Source: Sistotremastrum niveocremeum HHB9708 (Eukaryota; Basidiomycota; Agaricomycetes; Sistotremastrales; Sistotremastraceae). From it: 64,000 bases of DNA. The notes under the pieces were generated by a model. It had not been told where the DNA came from, ran no database searches, and saw only the letters and a program-made list of their open reading frames with translations. Position numbers and translations under genes: made by a program. The DNA is taken from positions 186,001 through 250,000 of the forward strand of contig KV419437.1 in NCBI GenBank assembly GCA_001630475.1, read 5' to 3'. Positions 26,034-36,813 of the stretch are shown piece after piece (positions within the stretch are counted from its first letter, which is position 1; each line of letters begins with the position of its first letter).

Positions 26034-27778
26034 ATGGCCACCGCTGCAGTTACATACAATCTTAGCCCTTCTGCCCTCCAAAAATACCTTTCGATTGAGG
26101 ATCTGCCGCGAATCCCTGAGCATCAGTGGCCTCGTCAGGAAGCCAAACTGACGCGCTTGGGGACGTCGGATTGTGTGAATATTCCTTATGAAGTCTCCAT
26201 TCCCAGTACAGAATTTGTCAATGATCCGACCAACACCCATCGAAATCTCCCCGAGTTTACTGAAGAGAGAAGCAGAATGCTGCACGGACTAATCTCAAGC
26301 GTGCTTAGTCAGTCGTTTTCTAGTCTTGATAACACGGACATTGAACAGAATACATTCTCTAGCCGCGACTTTGGGATCTGGTCGCAGCCCCCACAAAAAA
26401 ATCCAAGAAACCTTGCATAAAAAAGGTCTCGTGCTCATAAATTGGCCATATGGCATCCGACCCTTCTTCGAAAAACGGGCTGCGGAATTGACGGGTACCG
26501 AGATGGCCCGGTTAATAAAGGCATTCTTGCATCCCAACCCCGCTAGCCGTATCCAGCTTGTTTCCCGCCACCATTGTGAGCACGCGCGATGATGTCCTCG
26601 TTGCTAGCAATTGTTTGATCCTATACCCAGTCTCTCGCGACACCCAGCCCGGATATATTTCATACATTTCGTCCTTCCACGAGGATCCCCGACAGAGGCA
26701 GATCATCGACGAAGACTACAATGAAACCCTGATTATTCCCTCCGAACCAATTATAGTCACCCCACCCCTCGGACGTTGTCGATGTCACCTCTCAAGCTGC
26801 AGACCCGTTGACCTATCCGGTTGGATCAATTTTGACAACAAAGTTGTGATCCCGAATTCCATTCAGGAGCCAGAACCCGTGCAAACGAGCAAAAGAACAA
26901 GCGATCATTTGGAGCCTGTAGATAATGAGGAAAAACGCCGACGCACCGTCGATCGTGTCATGCCAAAAACTCGGTTAGCATCGGGCTCGATGCCGCTAAA
27001 GACCTGGGCTTCCGACGGTTCCTGCAGAATCCTTCCTAAAAGCCAACCCACAAACTCTGATGACTCTGGCTCGTCACATTCTTCGTCGTCGGAAATTTCG
27101 GACCGTTCGCCAAATACTACTCTAGTCGATGGGATCGCGGGTTCGTCTAAGCAGCCTATAGACACCATCGAACCCACTCAGTCTGTGATCGACTTGACCA
27201 CCCAACCGACGCCATCTCAACAAATCAGCTACGCTATGATCGCTATCCGCGCTATACGGGACCCGAATGTTAACATCGACTTGGTTGGAAAGGAACGAAT
27301 GGTATGGACAATCCTCGACGGCTTGGAATGTATCCCGTCTACCCCGACGTTTCCGCCTGCAACAGAGAACGCCTGGTCCGATATCGTTGAACTCGCCTCA
27401 TCTCATATATTAGACTCGGATTGGCTTCCAGATCGATTGATGCGGTGGTTTTGCCACATCTTGGAGATCTGCACGGTCTCTATCGAGGATATCGTTGTTA
27501 CTATCCGAGCGGTCCGAAAACTATTGCACGTAACAAACGTTCCACTCAAGCAAAAGGTTATCGATGAGGTCGAGAGGCTTATTATACAATGGTGGGTTAA
27601 TCTTGTTCCATCCGGGACGTCAAGGAGTGTCTATAATCGTGCATGGTGTCTGCTGGGAGAACTTAGCGACCTTCGTGAGGTCACATTCCAGGACGAGGAT
27701 ACTATTCAGCTCTGCTGGAAAAAGGCTTTCCGACTCGGTATCGAACAGTCCAAGGACCGTGATCAGACGGCGCCGTGA
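26034..27778 (+). CDS. Array paralog 3 (544 residues)
   Basis: Family of unknown function. Exons 26034-26307, 26363-26575 and 26631-27778 join in frame. The module reads LSIEDLPRIPEHQWPRQEA, EFVNDPTN, LVLINWPYGIRPFFEKR, HPNPASRIQLVSRHH, PGYISYISSFHEDPRQRQI and CRCHLSSC. The linker contains basic stretches (KRTSDHLE, EEKRRRT) and VIDLTTQPTP, a textbook-like SUMO-interaction core. The C-terminal domain has CIPSTPTFPPATENAWSDIV, WFCHILEICTVSIEDIV and NRAWCLLGELSDLREV. Exons 2 and 3 have exactly the same lengths (213 and 1148 nt) as in paralog 4, and the two proteins are the most alike in the array, so this pair is probably the youngest duplication. The ATG at 26034 is used here, but possible upstream exons would bypass it. 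Confidence 0.83.
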
Positions 27779-28136
27779 TGGCTTTACCCTCGATCCTGCT
27801 TTCAAGTGCCTGCCAAACTCCAATTCCTCAAGACTTCTTGGACAATCTTCCCTTGGTATGTCGCGTGCAATCTGCCTGTATGTTTTCAGCCTTTCATGTT
27901 GTCAATGCTGTTGTCTAATTTGAAGGCACGGCCTTGATCTCAGTACATCAAGAATAGTACTGCTAAAATCGTGAATATAGTGACCTGGGCGTAGTCTACA
28001 TACATGATAGTAATAATAATCATATCCACTTGAATCTCGCCAAGCTATGACCCAAATACCCCATCTCCCGGCTTTCCCCGGTCACGGTGTTCCTTGCTAG
28101 AAAGTCTGCTTCCATCCTGTCGCTTGAACATTCGGG
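27779..28136. other. Spacer after array paralog 3
   Basis: 3' flank of paralog 3 and distal promoter of paralog 4. AT-rich near 27940-28030. No gene seen. Confidence 0.5.
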
Positions 28137-28154
28137 ACGCGTCTAGAGACGCGC
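28137..28154 (+). promoter_or_regulatory. MCB-like sites upstream of array paralog 4
   Basis: ACGCGT at 28137-28142 is followed by ACGCGC at 28149-28154, about 330 bp before the ATG of paralog 4. ACGCGT is the fungal MluI cell-cycle box bound by MBF-type factors. Paralogs 5 and 6 have pairs of the same hexamer. Function is inferred. Confidence 0.35.
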
Positions 28155-28230
28155 TTTCTAGTCTGGCTTCTTCATTGTGCCCTTGAGTACATATGACTGG
28201 CCGTACATCACGTCCAGATCGCGTCAGTGA

Positions 28231-28479
28231 GCTTCCTCTGGACGAAGCCTACTGCAACAAGTTGCCAACAACTGGGAATCTTCAAGTAGGTTCAGGTCCC
28301 TCAACGCTTTGGGAGCCGCTCGACTGACACGAAACCTATCAGACGAACTGAAACGTTCTATTTGACCCAATAGCCGCAAGGCTGACCGAAGAGACTTCGA
28401 GAAACTGTGCACTCATTGCCAAGCATCCCTGAAGGACGCCGATCGCTCCCCTCTCGTTCAACCGTCTTTCGTTTGCATT
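28231..28479 (+). other. Open frame fused upstream of paralog 4, broken by one stop
   Basis: In the frame of the paralog 4 ATG, the sequence is open from 28231 to 28362, has a single TGA at 28363-28365, and is open again to the ATG at 28480. The translated composition looks coding (WESSSRFRSLNALGAARLT; RRDFEKLCTHCQASLKDAD). It may be a decayed N-terminal exon, an exon with an unrecognised intron, or chance. Confidence 0.3.
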
Positions 28480-30216
28480 ATGGAAAAAAAGCTTGACCCT
28501 TCCGTACTTCAAAAACATCTGTCCCCTGAGGAGCTCCCACAGATCGCTGACCACCAGTGGCCCCGTCATGAAGCGAAATTGACCCGCTTGCAATTGAGGG
28601 CTGTAGAAAAAGCAAACGCTGCCCATCAGGTCACTGTTCCTCCCGCAGGTTTTGTGAATGACCCCACTGAGGGTGAACCGCGTCTCCCCGAACCAACTGA
28701 GATGAGATGCAAGATACTGCAAGCTTTACTCGCTAGCCTGTTTGGTTAGTTGTCATCTAATAGTCTCAATGACGTTACTAATGAACACAATGCATACGCC
28801 AGTCACAACGTTGGAGTGGAGTCGAACCCCTCACAAACAGATGCAAGAGGCCTTGCACAAAAAAGGTCTTGTAATCATCAATTGGCCATACGAGATTCGG
28901 CCCTTCTTCGAAAAACGACCTGCAGAATTGACGGGTGTCGAAATTGGAAAGCTGATAAGAGCATTACTGCATCCTAACCCCGCTAGTCGTGTTCAACTTA
29001 TCTCACGCCATCATTGTGAGTGCATAGTGACCTTTCCGTCGCTTGAAAGTGGTTCACAGTGTCCCCAGTCTCTCGCGAAAAGCAACCCGGATATGTTTCT
29101 TACATTTCGTCTTTTCACGAGACTCCTCAAAAGAGACAGATCATCGATGAAGACTATAATGAGGACAATGATTCTCCTGTCGGACCATTGATCATAGTTC
29201 CTCCTGCTGGACGTTGTTCTTGTCACCTCTCAACCTGCAAACCCATTGACCTCTCTAAATGGATCAATATTGACAACACGGTCGTAATTCCAAAAACTAC
29301 ACAATCAGATTGCCCACGCAGAACGAAAAGGAAGAGTGATCATTTGAATTCCAAAAATTCCGAGGAAACAAGCAGTTGCAGCCTTGATCAGAATATGCCA
29401 AAAACTCGGTCGGCATCAGGATCGACCACCCCAAAACACAGGACTCCTGACGGGCCCTCCAAGGTCCCTCGCCTCAGCCAACACATCACAGCTGCTGAGT
29501 CCGGTCCGTCATATCCCTCACCATCGGCGGGAATCATAGAGCCCTCGCCGAATAGGACTTCGTTGGTTGGGACCGTGAGATCTTCTGCGCAGCCTGCTCA
29601 AACCAGTGAACCCAGTCAGCCTTTGTTTGGCTTGAGAAAGCGACTCGGACAGACGCCAGCTCAACAGATCGGCAAAGCCATGGTCGCCGTCCTCGCCATT
29701 CGGGACCCGAGCGTCAACATCGACTTTGCTGGAAAACAGGAGATGGTCTGGAAGATTCTCGACAGCTTGGATTGTATCCCACCCATCCCGACGTTTCCAC
29801 CAGCGACAGAGAACGCCTGGTCCGATATCGCAGAACTTGCCGCCTCTCATCATGTGGATTCGGGTTGGCTTCTGGATCGAATGGCGCGGTGGTTTAGTCA
29901 CATCTTGGAGATCTCCACTGTTCCCATTGAAGATCTCGTCGTTACCATTCGAGCGGTCCGAAAGCTATTGCACGTTGCAAATCTCCCGCTCAAACAGAAG
30001 TTTGTAGAAGAGGCTGAAAAACTTATCTTACGATGGTGGATCAATCTTGTCCCACCTACGGCATCGAGGATCGGCTATAATCGTGCATGGTGTCTGCTGG
30101 GTGAACTCAGTGACCTTCGCGACATCAATTTTGAGAACGAGGATACCATCCAGCTTTGCTGGAAGAGGGCATTTCGACAAGGCCTCAAAGAAGAGCATGG
30201 CCGAGCTGCACTGTGA
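28480..30216 (+). CDS. Array paralog 4 (541 residues)
   Basis: Family of unknown function. Exons 28480-28744, 28803-29015 and 29069-30216 join in frame. The module reads LSPEELPQIADHQWPRHEA, GFVNDPTEGEP, LVIINWPYEIRPFFEKR, HPNPASRVQLISRHH, PGYVSYISSFHETPQKRQI and CSCHLSTC. Compared with paralog 3, the INWPYG glycine is replaced by glutamate, and the VIDL motif of the linker is lost. The linker keeps basic runs (RRTKRKSDHLN). The C-terminal domain has CIPPIPTFPPATENAWSDIA, WFSHILEISTVPIEDLV and NRAWCLLGELSDLRDI. The stop is at 30214-30216. Upstream lies an MCB-like site and an open, stop-interrupted frame. Confidence 0.83.
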
Positions 30217-30548
30217 TAGCTGATTTCCGGCTCAACTTCGAGCGATATCTTAATACGTTTGGTCCAGCCTGGAGGCGCTGATCCCATCTAAACCCTTTAG
30301 CCGTCAAGATTGTTCCTAAATTCATATAGTGTAATTTCTCCAATTTGACACAATAATACCGAACTTGTGACCTAGCCAGCCATAGTTCAAGTTCCACCAG
30401 TACCGTTCAGAGCACTGAACCTCGATTCAAACAAATGTGCATGTGTGCACATATTGTCACGTATAACTGGGACACCACATGCGAGCTCACTTGCGTCACC
30501 ACCAGCACTCAGTCTGGCGGTTGAGCGTTAGCAATGACTGGGCTCTGA
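30217..30548. other. Spacer after array paralog 4
   Basis: 3' flank of paralog 4. No gene seen. GTGCA repeats near 30436-30450 (ATGTGCATGTGTGCACAT) are the only structure noted. Confidence 0.5.
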
Positions 30549-30585
30549 ACGCGTTTTTCGTGCTCAAATTCACGCTATAACGCGT
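30549..30585 (+). promoter_or_regulatory. Paired MCB-like ACGCGT sites upstream of array paralog 5
   Basis: ACGCGT occurs at 30549-30554 and 30580-30585, 15-51 bp before the ATG at 30600. Close spacing and presence in the neighbouring paralogs suggest shared cell-cycle (G1/S) control by an MBF-like factor. This is inference. Confidence 0.4.
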
Positions 30586-30599
30586 CTTTTACCACCTCA

Positions 30600-32242
30600 A
30601 TGTCTTCGAGCTCAACAGCATTGCTGAGCAACGGAGCTGCAGCCGCAAGTCTAAAAATTTCGAAAGCAACGCTTATCTCCCACTCGTCCCAAGGCCTGGC
30701 ATCTCTTACACCAGAAGATTTACCCCACATCCGCAAACGCAAATGGCCTCGCAAAGAGGCCAAACTCCCGCAGACCCGTCAGCGGACTAATCGCCTACTT
30801 TCCTGTCCTAAGGAGGGCTTTGTGTGCGACCCTTCGTGCACACCTCTCCATCTTCCACGTCTCCCTATTGATGTCAAGAATCTCTTAGGAGAAGTCTTGT
30901 ACAAGATCATCGGTCAGTCATCCTCTTTATCTCATGTTTAGGATCAGCTGAACCCAGGCCCAATAGGTCAAACTTTGAGAACATCTAACGTCCCGCACCA
31001 TAGACTGGAAGATTTTCTCCATCAGAAAGGCCTCGTTCTCATTAATTGGCCTTACCAAATCCCAGCGTTCTTTGCTAAAGGAACCGCGGCATTTACACCG
31101 GACGAGTCGATATTGCTGCTCAAAGCCTGTCTGCATCCAAACCCGGCTAGTCGAGTTCAGCTTATCTCTCGACACCACTGTGAGCCATCATGACCTCTTA
31201 CTCCTTGTATCAGAAGCTAATCTCCTCGCCGCTGGCAGTTCCGTCTGATAGACACCCTGGATACATATCTTATGTCTCTTCATATCATCAAAATCCTCGG
31301 CGGAGAGAGATCGTCGATGAAGACCACAACATAAAGGTCAAGATCTCTCCGGAGCCTCTCGTTGTTCACTATCAACCAGGCCGGTGCCCCTGCCATCTCT
31401 CGACATGTAAACCAATCGACTTCTCGCCCTTCATAGATTTCCAAATCGAAGACGAAGGAAATATCGATACGATCATAGGGATAACTCCGTTAAGTCCCAC
31501 CATCAAGAGGCCCAGGAAAGATTCAGATTCTGCAGACCAAACCAGAAGTGTCAAACAGAACACGGGAGTGACTTTGAACCATGCTACCTCCACCTCCGAA
31601 AGTTCGTTCTGTCCTGCGGCCACGCATGCAGCAGAGAGGTCGTCTTCAACTGCTCACGTTGATAATGCCCTGGGAGGAAACGCTGACCAGGGAATTACTG
31701 AGGCGCTGCAATATCCGAAAGGTTTCAGCACCGAGCCATGGGATACCGACGATAAACGTGAGTTGGGCCAGAAGACGCTGACCAAACTAGCATCCATTCC
31801 CTCCACTCCGCCCTTCCCGCCTTCAACGGACACCGCATGGTCGGACGTCGTGAAACTGGCAAAGCTTCACGAGATCGACAACGATTGGTTTGAAGACCGC
31901 ATGAGCCAGTGGATCTCACATATACTCGAGATTCCATTTGTCTTTCTAGACGATTTGCCGGCGACCATTTGTGCAATTAGAAAACTTCTCGGCGCAATGG
32001 ATGCTTCATTCCGAAAGAAGTATGCTGACCGTGTTGAAGCTCACATCAAAGATTGGTGGGCAGCTATCGAGGATTCCGATGCCACAGAAGAAGACTTTAT
32101 CGAGGCACTCGATCAACTGATCGGTTTAGGCGCGGGCCATGAAATCAAAATTGATGATGTGGTTGCAGACGAGGACCAGTCCAAGGACGGTCAGGAACCT
32201 GTACTATCACCGGATGGTGAAAGCCCTGAAGACAGTGGCTGA
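30600..32242 (+). CDS. Array paralog 5 (509 residues)
   Basis: Family of unknown function and the shortest full member. Exons 30600-30912, 30967-31179 and 31239-32242 join in frame. The module reads LTPEDLPHIRKRKWPRKEA, GFVCDPSCTPLHLP, LVLINWPYQIPAFF, HPNPASRVQLISRHH, PGYISYVSSYHQNPRRREI and CPCHLSTC. The phrase CDPSC (two cysteines flanking the DP motif) is shared with paralog 6 only, linking these two as sisters. The linker is short. The C-terminal domain has SIPSTPPFPPSTDTAWSDVV, WISHILEIPFVFLDDL and FRKKYADRVEAHIKDWW. It ends in an acidic tail (EDQSKDGQEP...ESPEDSG) in place of the NRAWCLLGELSDL block of paralogs 3 and 4. Confidence 0.83.
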
Positions 32243-32723
32243 GTGCAACACCCTTCTGCCGCCATCCTCTGGATCTTTTTTGGACCTGTATATTCCAAGC
32301 CATTTGCTTGACCGAGTCGACGCCTTTATCTCGGTCCTTTCTCCCATTCGCCCATTTAGGGGTATATATTCTACTTTATTCATTCGGATTCAGCTTTCGT
32401 TGCTATCAATTCACACCGATTCGTGCAGTCGCTTTTCTACCGTTGTCTGTTATCATGGTCCCAAATTGTACTCAAAGTGTAGAATCTCAACTCGCGTCCG
32501 TAGTCCTTGCACTGGCTTGCAGTGCTCTGCGAGTCGAGACTGCGACTCTGCGAGCGGTTTTTTGGATTTGACACAACTTCATCATTAGCTTGTCTGAATT
32601 TCGACAACGAAATTTCCTGCAACACTTTACAATCCTTGATTTCCGAGCGATCCTGACCTCCACCAAACTTGCCAAACTTGAAAGTTGAGACTTGCTACCA
32701 GGTAGAACGCGAGCGTGACTGTC
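32243..32723. other. Spacer after array paralog 5
   Basis: 3' flank of paralog 5, T-rich, with no convincing gene. The ORFs across 32.14-32.74 kb are shadows. Confidence 0.5.
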
Positions 32724-32794
32724 ACGCGTCATCATCCGTCACGGTTCTAGCGACTTGGTCTGCAGCTTGACGTTGAAAAAGGCTGTGAACGCGT
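32724..32794 (+). promoter_or_regulatory. Paired MCB-like ACGCGT sites upstream of array paralog 6
   Basis: ACGCGT occurs at 32724-32729 and 32789-32794, 46-116 bp before the ATG at 32840. The second site sits in a context (GTGAACGCGT) close to that upstream of paralog 5 (CTGAACGCGT), so these promoters are probably related by duplication. Confidence 0.4.
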
Positions 32795-32839
32795 CTCCGA
32801 CATAGATATGATCTGAAGATCGCGTTTTTCGCTCTTGCG

Positions 32840-34658
32840 ATGTCACTGAAGCCTACATCTCTAATCAGCATCGTCAACAACGAAGCCCCGAGAGCCCCAA
32901 AAGCCACTCTTGTTTCTGGTTCCTCCCTTAACTCCCTCACGCCAGAAAATCTGCCTCGCATAGCCAAGATTGAATGGCCCCGTAGCTCTGCACAGTTGAA
33001 GCGTTTCCGTAAGATGGAGTTTCCTTTACCGAGTCGCGTAGTTTGTCAAGTTACTTGTCCTGGCGAGGGCTTTGTGTGTGACCCAGCATGCTCTTCTATC
33101 GTTCTCCCAGAATCATCTTTCGACGTCCGGGAAATCTTGCGGATGGTGTTATCATGCATACTTAGTCAGTTGTCCGTTTTGAAAGCGTGCATTGGGCTGA
33201 CCCGGAGCCAAATAGCTGAGACTTTGAGCACTCGTGCTATGCCTCACACAACAATCGAAGAAGTCTTACACAAGAAGGGCGTCGTTCTTATGAACTGGCC
33301 CTATGGCGCCCGAGGGTTCTTTGAGAAAACACCTCTCACATTGTCGATGCATGAGCAGAGAACATTGCTGGAGGCATGCCTTCATCCAAATCCAGCCAGT
33401 CGCATCCAGATTGTTTCTCGTCATCATTGTGAGTGACTCAAGCGTCGCACTAATAGTGTCATTGATCACAGAAATTTTCTCTTTAGTTCCATCCGACGCC
33501 CAGCCTGGATATTTTTCATATGTCTCGTCTTTTCACGAGGATCCTCGCCAAAGAGAGCTTGTTGACGAAGAGCACCATAAATCTTTCGAAATCCCTCCTG
33601 AACCGTTTATTATCCACTATCAGGATGATCAATGCCCTTGCCACCTCTCAACGTGCAGACCCATTGACTTCTCCGCCTTCGTAGATACCGAAGCCGATGG
33701 GCCCGTTGGGAAAGATTCAGGCTCGGATGCCACGAAACCTACTATTAAGAGGGCTAGGAGTAATCCAGGTTCTCTGGATCAAATAAGGAGCGTCAAACAA
33801 AAAACTGAGAGTAGTGCGGACATCTCATCGAGCCAGCCGCAAACTGGACGTGCCGGAGCCTCCGCACCTCATATCTCTCCGAAAGTGGCCAGATCCACAG
33901 CCTCCACGTCACTGACTGCAAGCCATTCTTCCGTCTCTGCCCCTGGGAACAAATCTACAGCCCAGGTGGATCACTTCGAAATCGTGTTCAAGTCTGCGAC
34001 TAATCCTTCGTCACAGAACTCCTCTTCAACTTCGCAAAAGGCAGGCAGCACGAGTTCCCTGACGTCTCTCTCCGACTCTGTGCTATCTGGCTCAACTCGG
34101 GAGATAACCGATGTGATGCAAAACCTGAAAGTTTTTAGCACTCTGTCGTTCGATGCCAACGATAAACGTGAGTTAATCCATAAGACACTCAACAAACTCA
34201 CATGCATTCCATCAACCCCTCTCTTCCCGCCTTTAACGGAGAACGCGTGGTCCGCCATCGTGGAATTGGCAAAGCTACATCAGATTGATGATTGCTGGCT
34301 TCGAGACCGTATATCCGGGTGGATATCTCACCTTCTCAAAATTTCCTCCGTTTCTCTGGACGATTTGCCCGTGGCCATTCGCGCAGTTAGGAAACTTCTC
34401 CGCGCCATGGACACTCCATTCCGAAAGAAGTACACCGCGGACGTCGAAGCTCGCATGAAAGTTTGGTGGGAGAACGTTGTGGATTCAGAGACTACAGAAG
34501 AAGTTTATGTCCGGGCCCTCGAACAGCTCATTGACTTTGGCGCATGCAAGGAAATCAAACTTGAGGATATGGCTGCAGTCAAGGACCACTGGACGGACGT
34601 CTATTACCCTGCATCATCCTCGGATTGCGATGATGACCAACTTGAAGAGAGCGATTGA
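32840..34658 (+). CDS. Array paralog 6 (569 residues)
   Basis: Family of unknown function. Exons 32840-33164, 33216-33428 and 33487-34658 join in frame. The module reads LTPENLPRIAKIEWPRSSA, GFVCDPACSSIVLP, VVLMNWPYGARGFFEK, HPNPASRIQIVSRHH, PGYFSYVSSFHEDPRQREL and CPCHLSTC. A long Ser/Thr/Ala-rich linker with a basic patch (TIKRARSNPGS) follows. The C-terminal domain has CIPSTPLFPPLTENAWSAIV, WISHLLKISSVSLDDL and FRKKYTADVEARMKVWW, and ends in an acidic tail (SSSDCDDDQLEESD). Shared CDPxC, the same C-terminal rearrangement and similar promoters mark it as the sister of paralog 5. Confidence 0.83.
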
Positions 34659-35452
34659 GTGCACCATCTCACGCCGAGCAGTCGATGCGTACTGCGCACA
34701 GCCTTTCAACTTCTTTCTGGACCCGTTGAGAGCGAGTTCTTATTTATTCTAAGTCCAGCCTGTGTTGTGGGTCACTTTATTTCATATGCATGTTAGGCAC
34801 CTGACCAACGTTCGGCCGGGTCGCAAACGCCACCCCGTTCTTTGTTATCTACGCTTTGTCTCTTTCCAATCGCGCGCTTTCCTTCCTGTTAATTCTTTGC
34901 TGTATTGTAGACCTTTATAATTCAAACTCCTCATCCTTTCTACGATTTTCCATGCGTCATCGCAACTACTGCCCGGCTACTGTCAGACAGGGAATCCTCC
35001 ACGCGCTCGATCAGGCCGGTAGTGCGCATTCCAAACGTCCACATCACCCGCGTATTTTGTGTTCTAATTGACACGCATGGGAAATATATTGTGCGATACT
35101 TGCCTGCTATGTACAACGAGTCAAAGAATGCACCGACAAATATAAAACTTTCGAGAGCAACAACTAGTGGAATCCTTCGCGCCCGCGCAGTACCCATACG
35201 GCCCATACCACTGAATAGTTCAGAATCAACAAGCCCGTGCAAGTGCGGATTCTGCGCTGCTTCTGAGAGACTGTAAACCATTCGCGGAATTAAAAGGGGA
35301 AAATGCGCCGAGTCGGACGCTCCTCGTATTAGCAACAGTGCTAAAGGGTCTCAGACGCGCTGCGACGATGATCGGCTGGAGGTCGACATACTGAGTATAT
35401 AAAGATAGCATTCAAGGCAGTTTAGAGACCATCCGAACCCCAAGCCATAATC
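34659..35452. other. Spacer between array paralog 6 and the NmrA-like gene
   Basis: 3' flank of paralog 6 and promoter of the NmrA-like gene. A TATATAAAG run lies at about 35396-35404, some 50 bp upstream of its ATG. No gene seen. Confidence 0.5.
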
Positions 35453-36813
35453 ATGTCCTCAACGAAGAAACTGATCCTCGTCATCGGCGCAACGGGCGCC
35501 CAAGGCCGAGCAGTGATCGACGCGCTGCTATCGCCGGCAGCTGACGGCACGACGTCACCGTACGCTGTCCGAGCTCTGACGCGAAATTTAGAGTCAGCCT
35601 CGGCAAAGGAGCTTGAGGCCATTCCAGGTGTCGAAACGTTCAAAGGTAAGTCGTACATCCGGAGCCATAGTAGCTGGATAGATGATGGAGATCCGGTCAT
35701 ACAGGTTCGTTCACGGACTTTGATGCTGTGTTCAAAGCTTTGGAAGGGTGTTACGGAGCGTATGTGAACACCGATGGCTTCACCGAAGGCGAGCAGACAG
35801 GTATGAGTGTCAATTTTGGCAGATTACACGGATCCTAGAGTTGTCTCAGAAATCTACGCTGGCCTCCGAATTTTTGAGCTGGCAAAGCAGAGAGGGACGT
35901 TGAAACATTACGTCTGGAGTAATCTGGATTATTCGCACAAGGTGAGATCCATGCTCCGGAGACAGTGTAGTCCACATCCTGACGAAAAGCATAGAAAAGC
36001 GGATATAACCCGAAATATCGATGCGAGCACTACGATGGTGAGTGGTTCCTGCAACCAGCCCCAGCGACCGTCAATGTATCGTCTAGGCAAGGGCAGAGTT
36101 CTCGAATTTCTTCGAAGCCAGTCAAGTGATATCGACGGCATGGTCTGGTCTTCATTGACCTCCGGTCCGTACATGGAGATGCTGAAAAGCGTGAGTCGAG
36201 AGCGGTGTCATGAATACCAAGTCCTGATTTGAGGTATTTCCAGCCTATGTTTGGTCCATCGCTTCGAGATGATGATGGATCGTTCATATTTGCCGCACCT
36301 ATGGGAACGGGCCATGTTACGATGATCGCCCTCAAAGACTTGGGATACTTTGCGCGATACATCTTTGACCACCGAGAAGAATACACTGGCAAAGATTTGG
36401 AAGCCGCTTCTGAACTTGTCACCTGGCCCAATCTGGTCGCAGCTTTCAAGCGCGTCACCGGAAAGCCAGCCAAGTTTATCGATGCGCCCCTTGAGTTGTG
36501 GTTCCAGCTCCTTCGAGATACTGACAGGCCTGTTGCCAACAAGCTTCACGAGTCAGAGAATGCAGCCCAGCATACCTCTTGGGAGAAGAACTTCACTGCT
36601 TGGTGGAGTCAATTCCACGATGGCATCCTCGCCAGAGACATGTCTTACCTTAAATCCATTCATCCTGGGTTGCGAAGTGTAGAGGCATGGATGATCGAGA
36701 ATCAATACGACGGGTCGTATAAGCCCGTGCTGAAAAACTCGGCGGAAGGCAAGTCGGTCTCCTTCAATGCGGAAGGAGTGTCGGCAGTTTTGGCCAAGCT
36801 CAAGGCCATCTAG
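35453..36813 (+). CDS. NmrA-like NAD(P)-binding family protein
   Basis: This is a Rossmann-fold protein of the atypical short-chain dehydrogenase group (NmrA/HSCARG/isoflavone reductase-like), cytosolic, acting as a redox sensor or reductase; the substrate cannot be told. The N-terminus LILVIGATGAQGRAVIDALL carries the GxxGxxG-type dinucleotide motif, and RALTRN follows at the expected NADP-preference position. Later exons give SFTDFDAVFKALEGCYGAYV, LKHYVWSNLDYS, GYNPKYRCEHYDGKGRVLEF (joined across an intron near 36.04-36.09 kb) and WSSLTSGPYMEML, typical of the family. The C-terminal exon 36241-36813 completes the substrate domain. Introns are short and GT-AG. The gene is intact and has no relation to the array in which it sits; a TATA-like run lies about 50 bp before the ATG. 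Confidence 0.85.
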
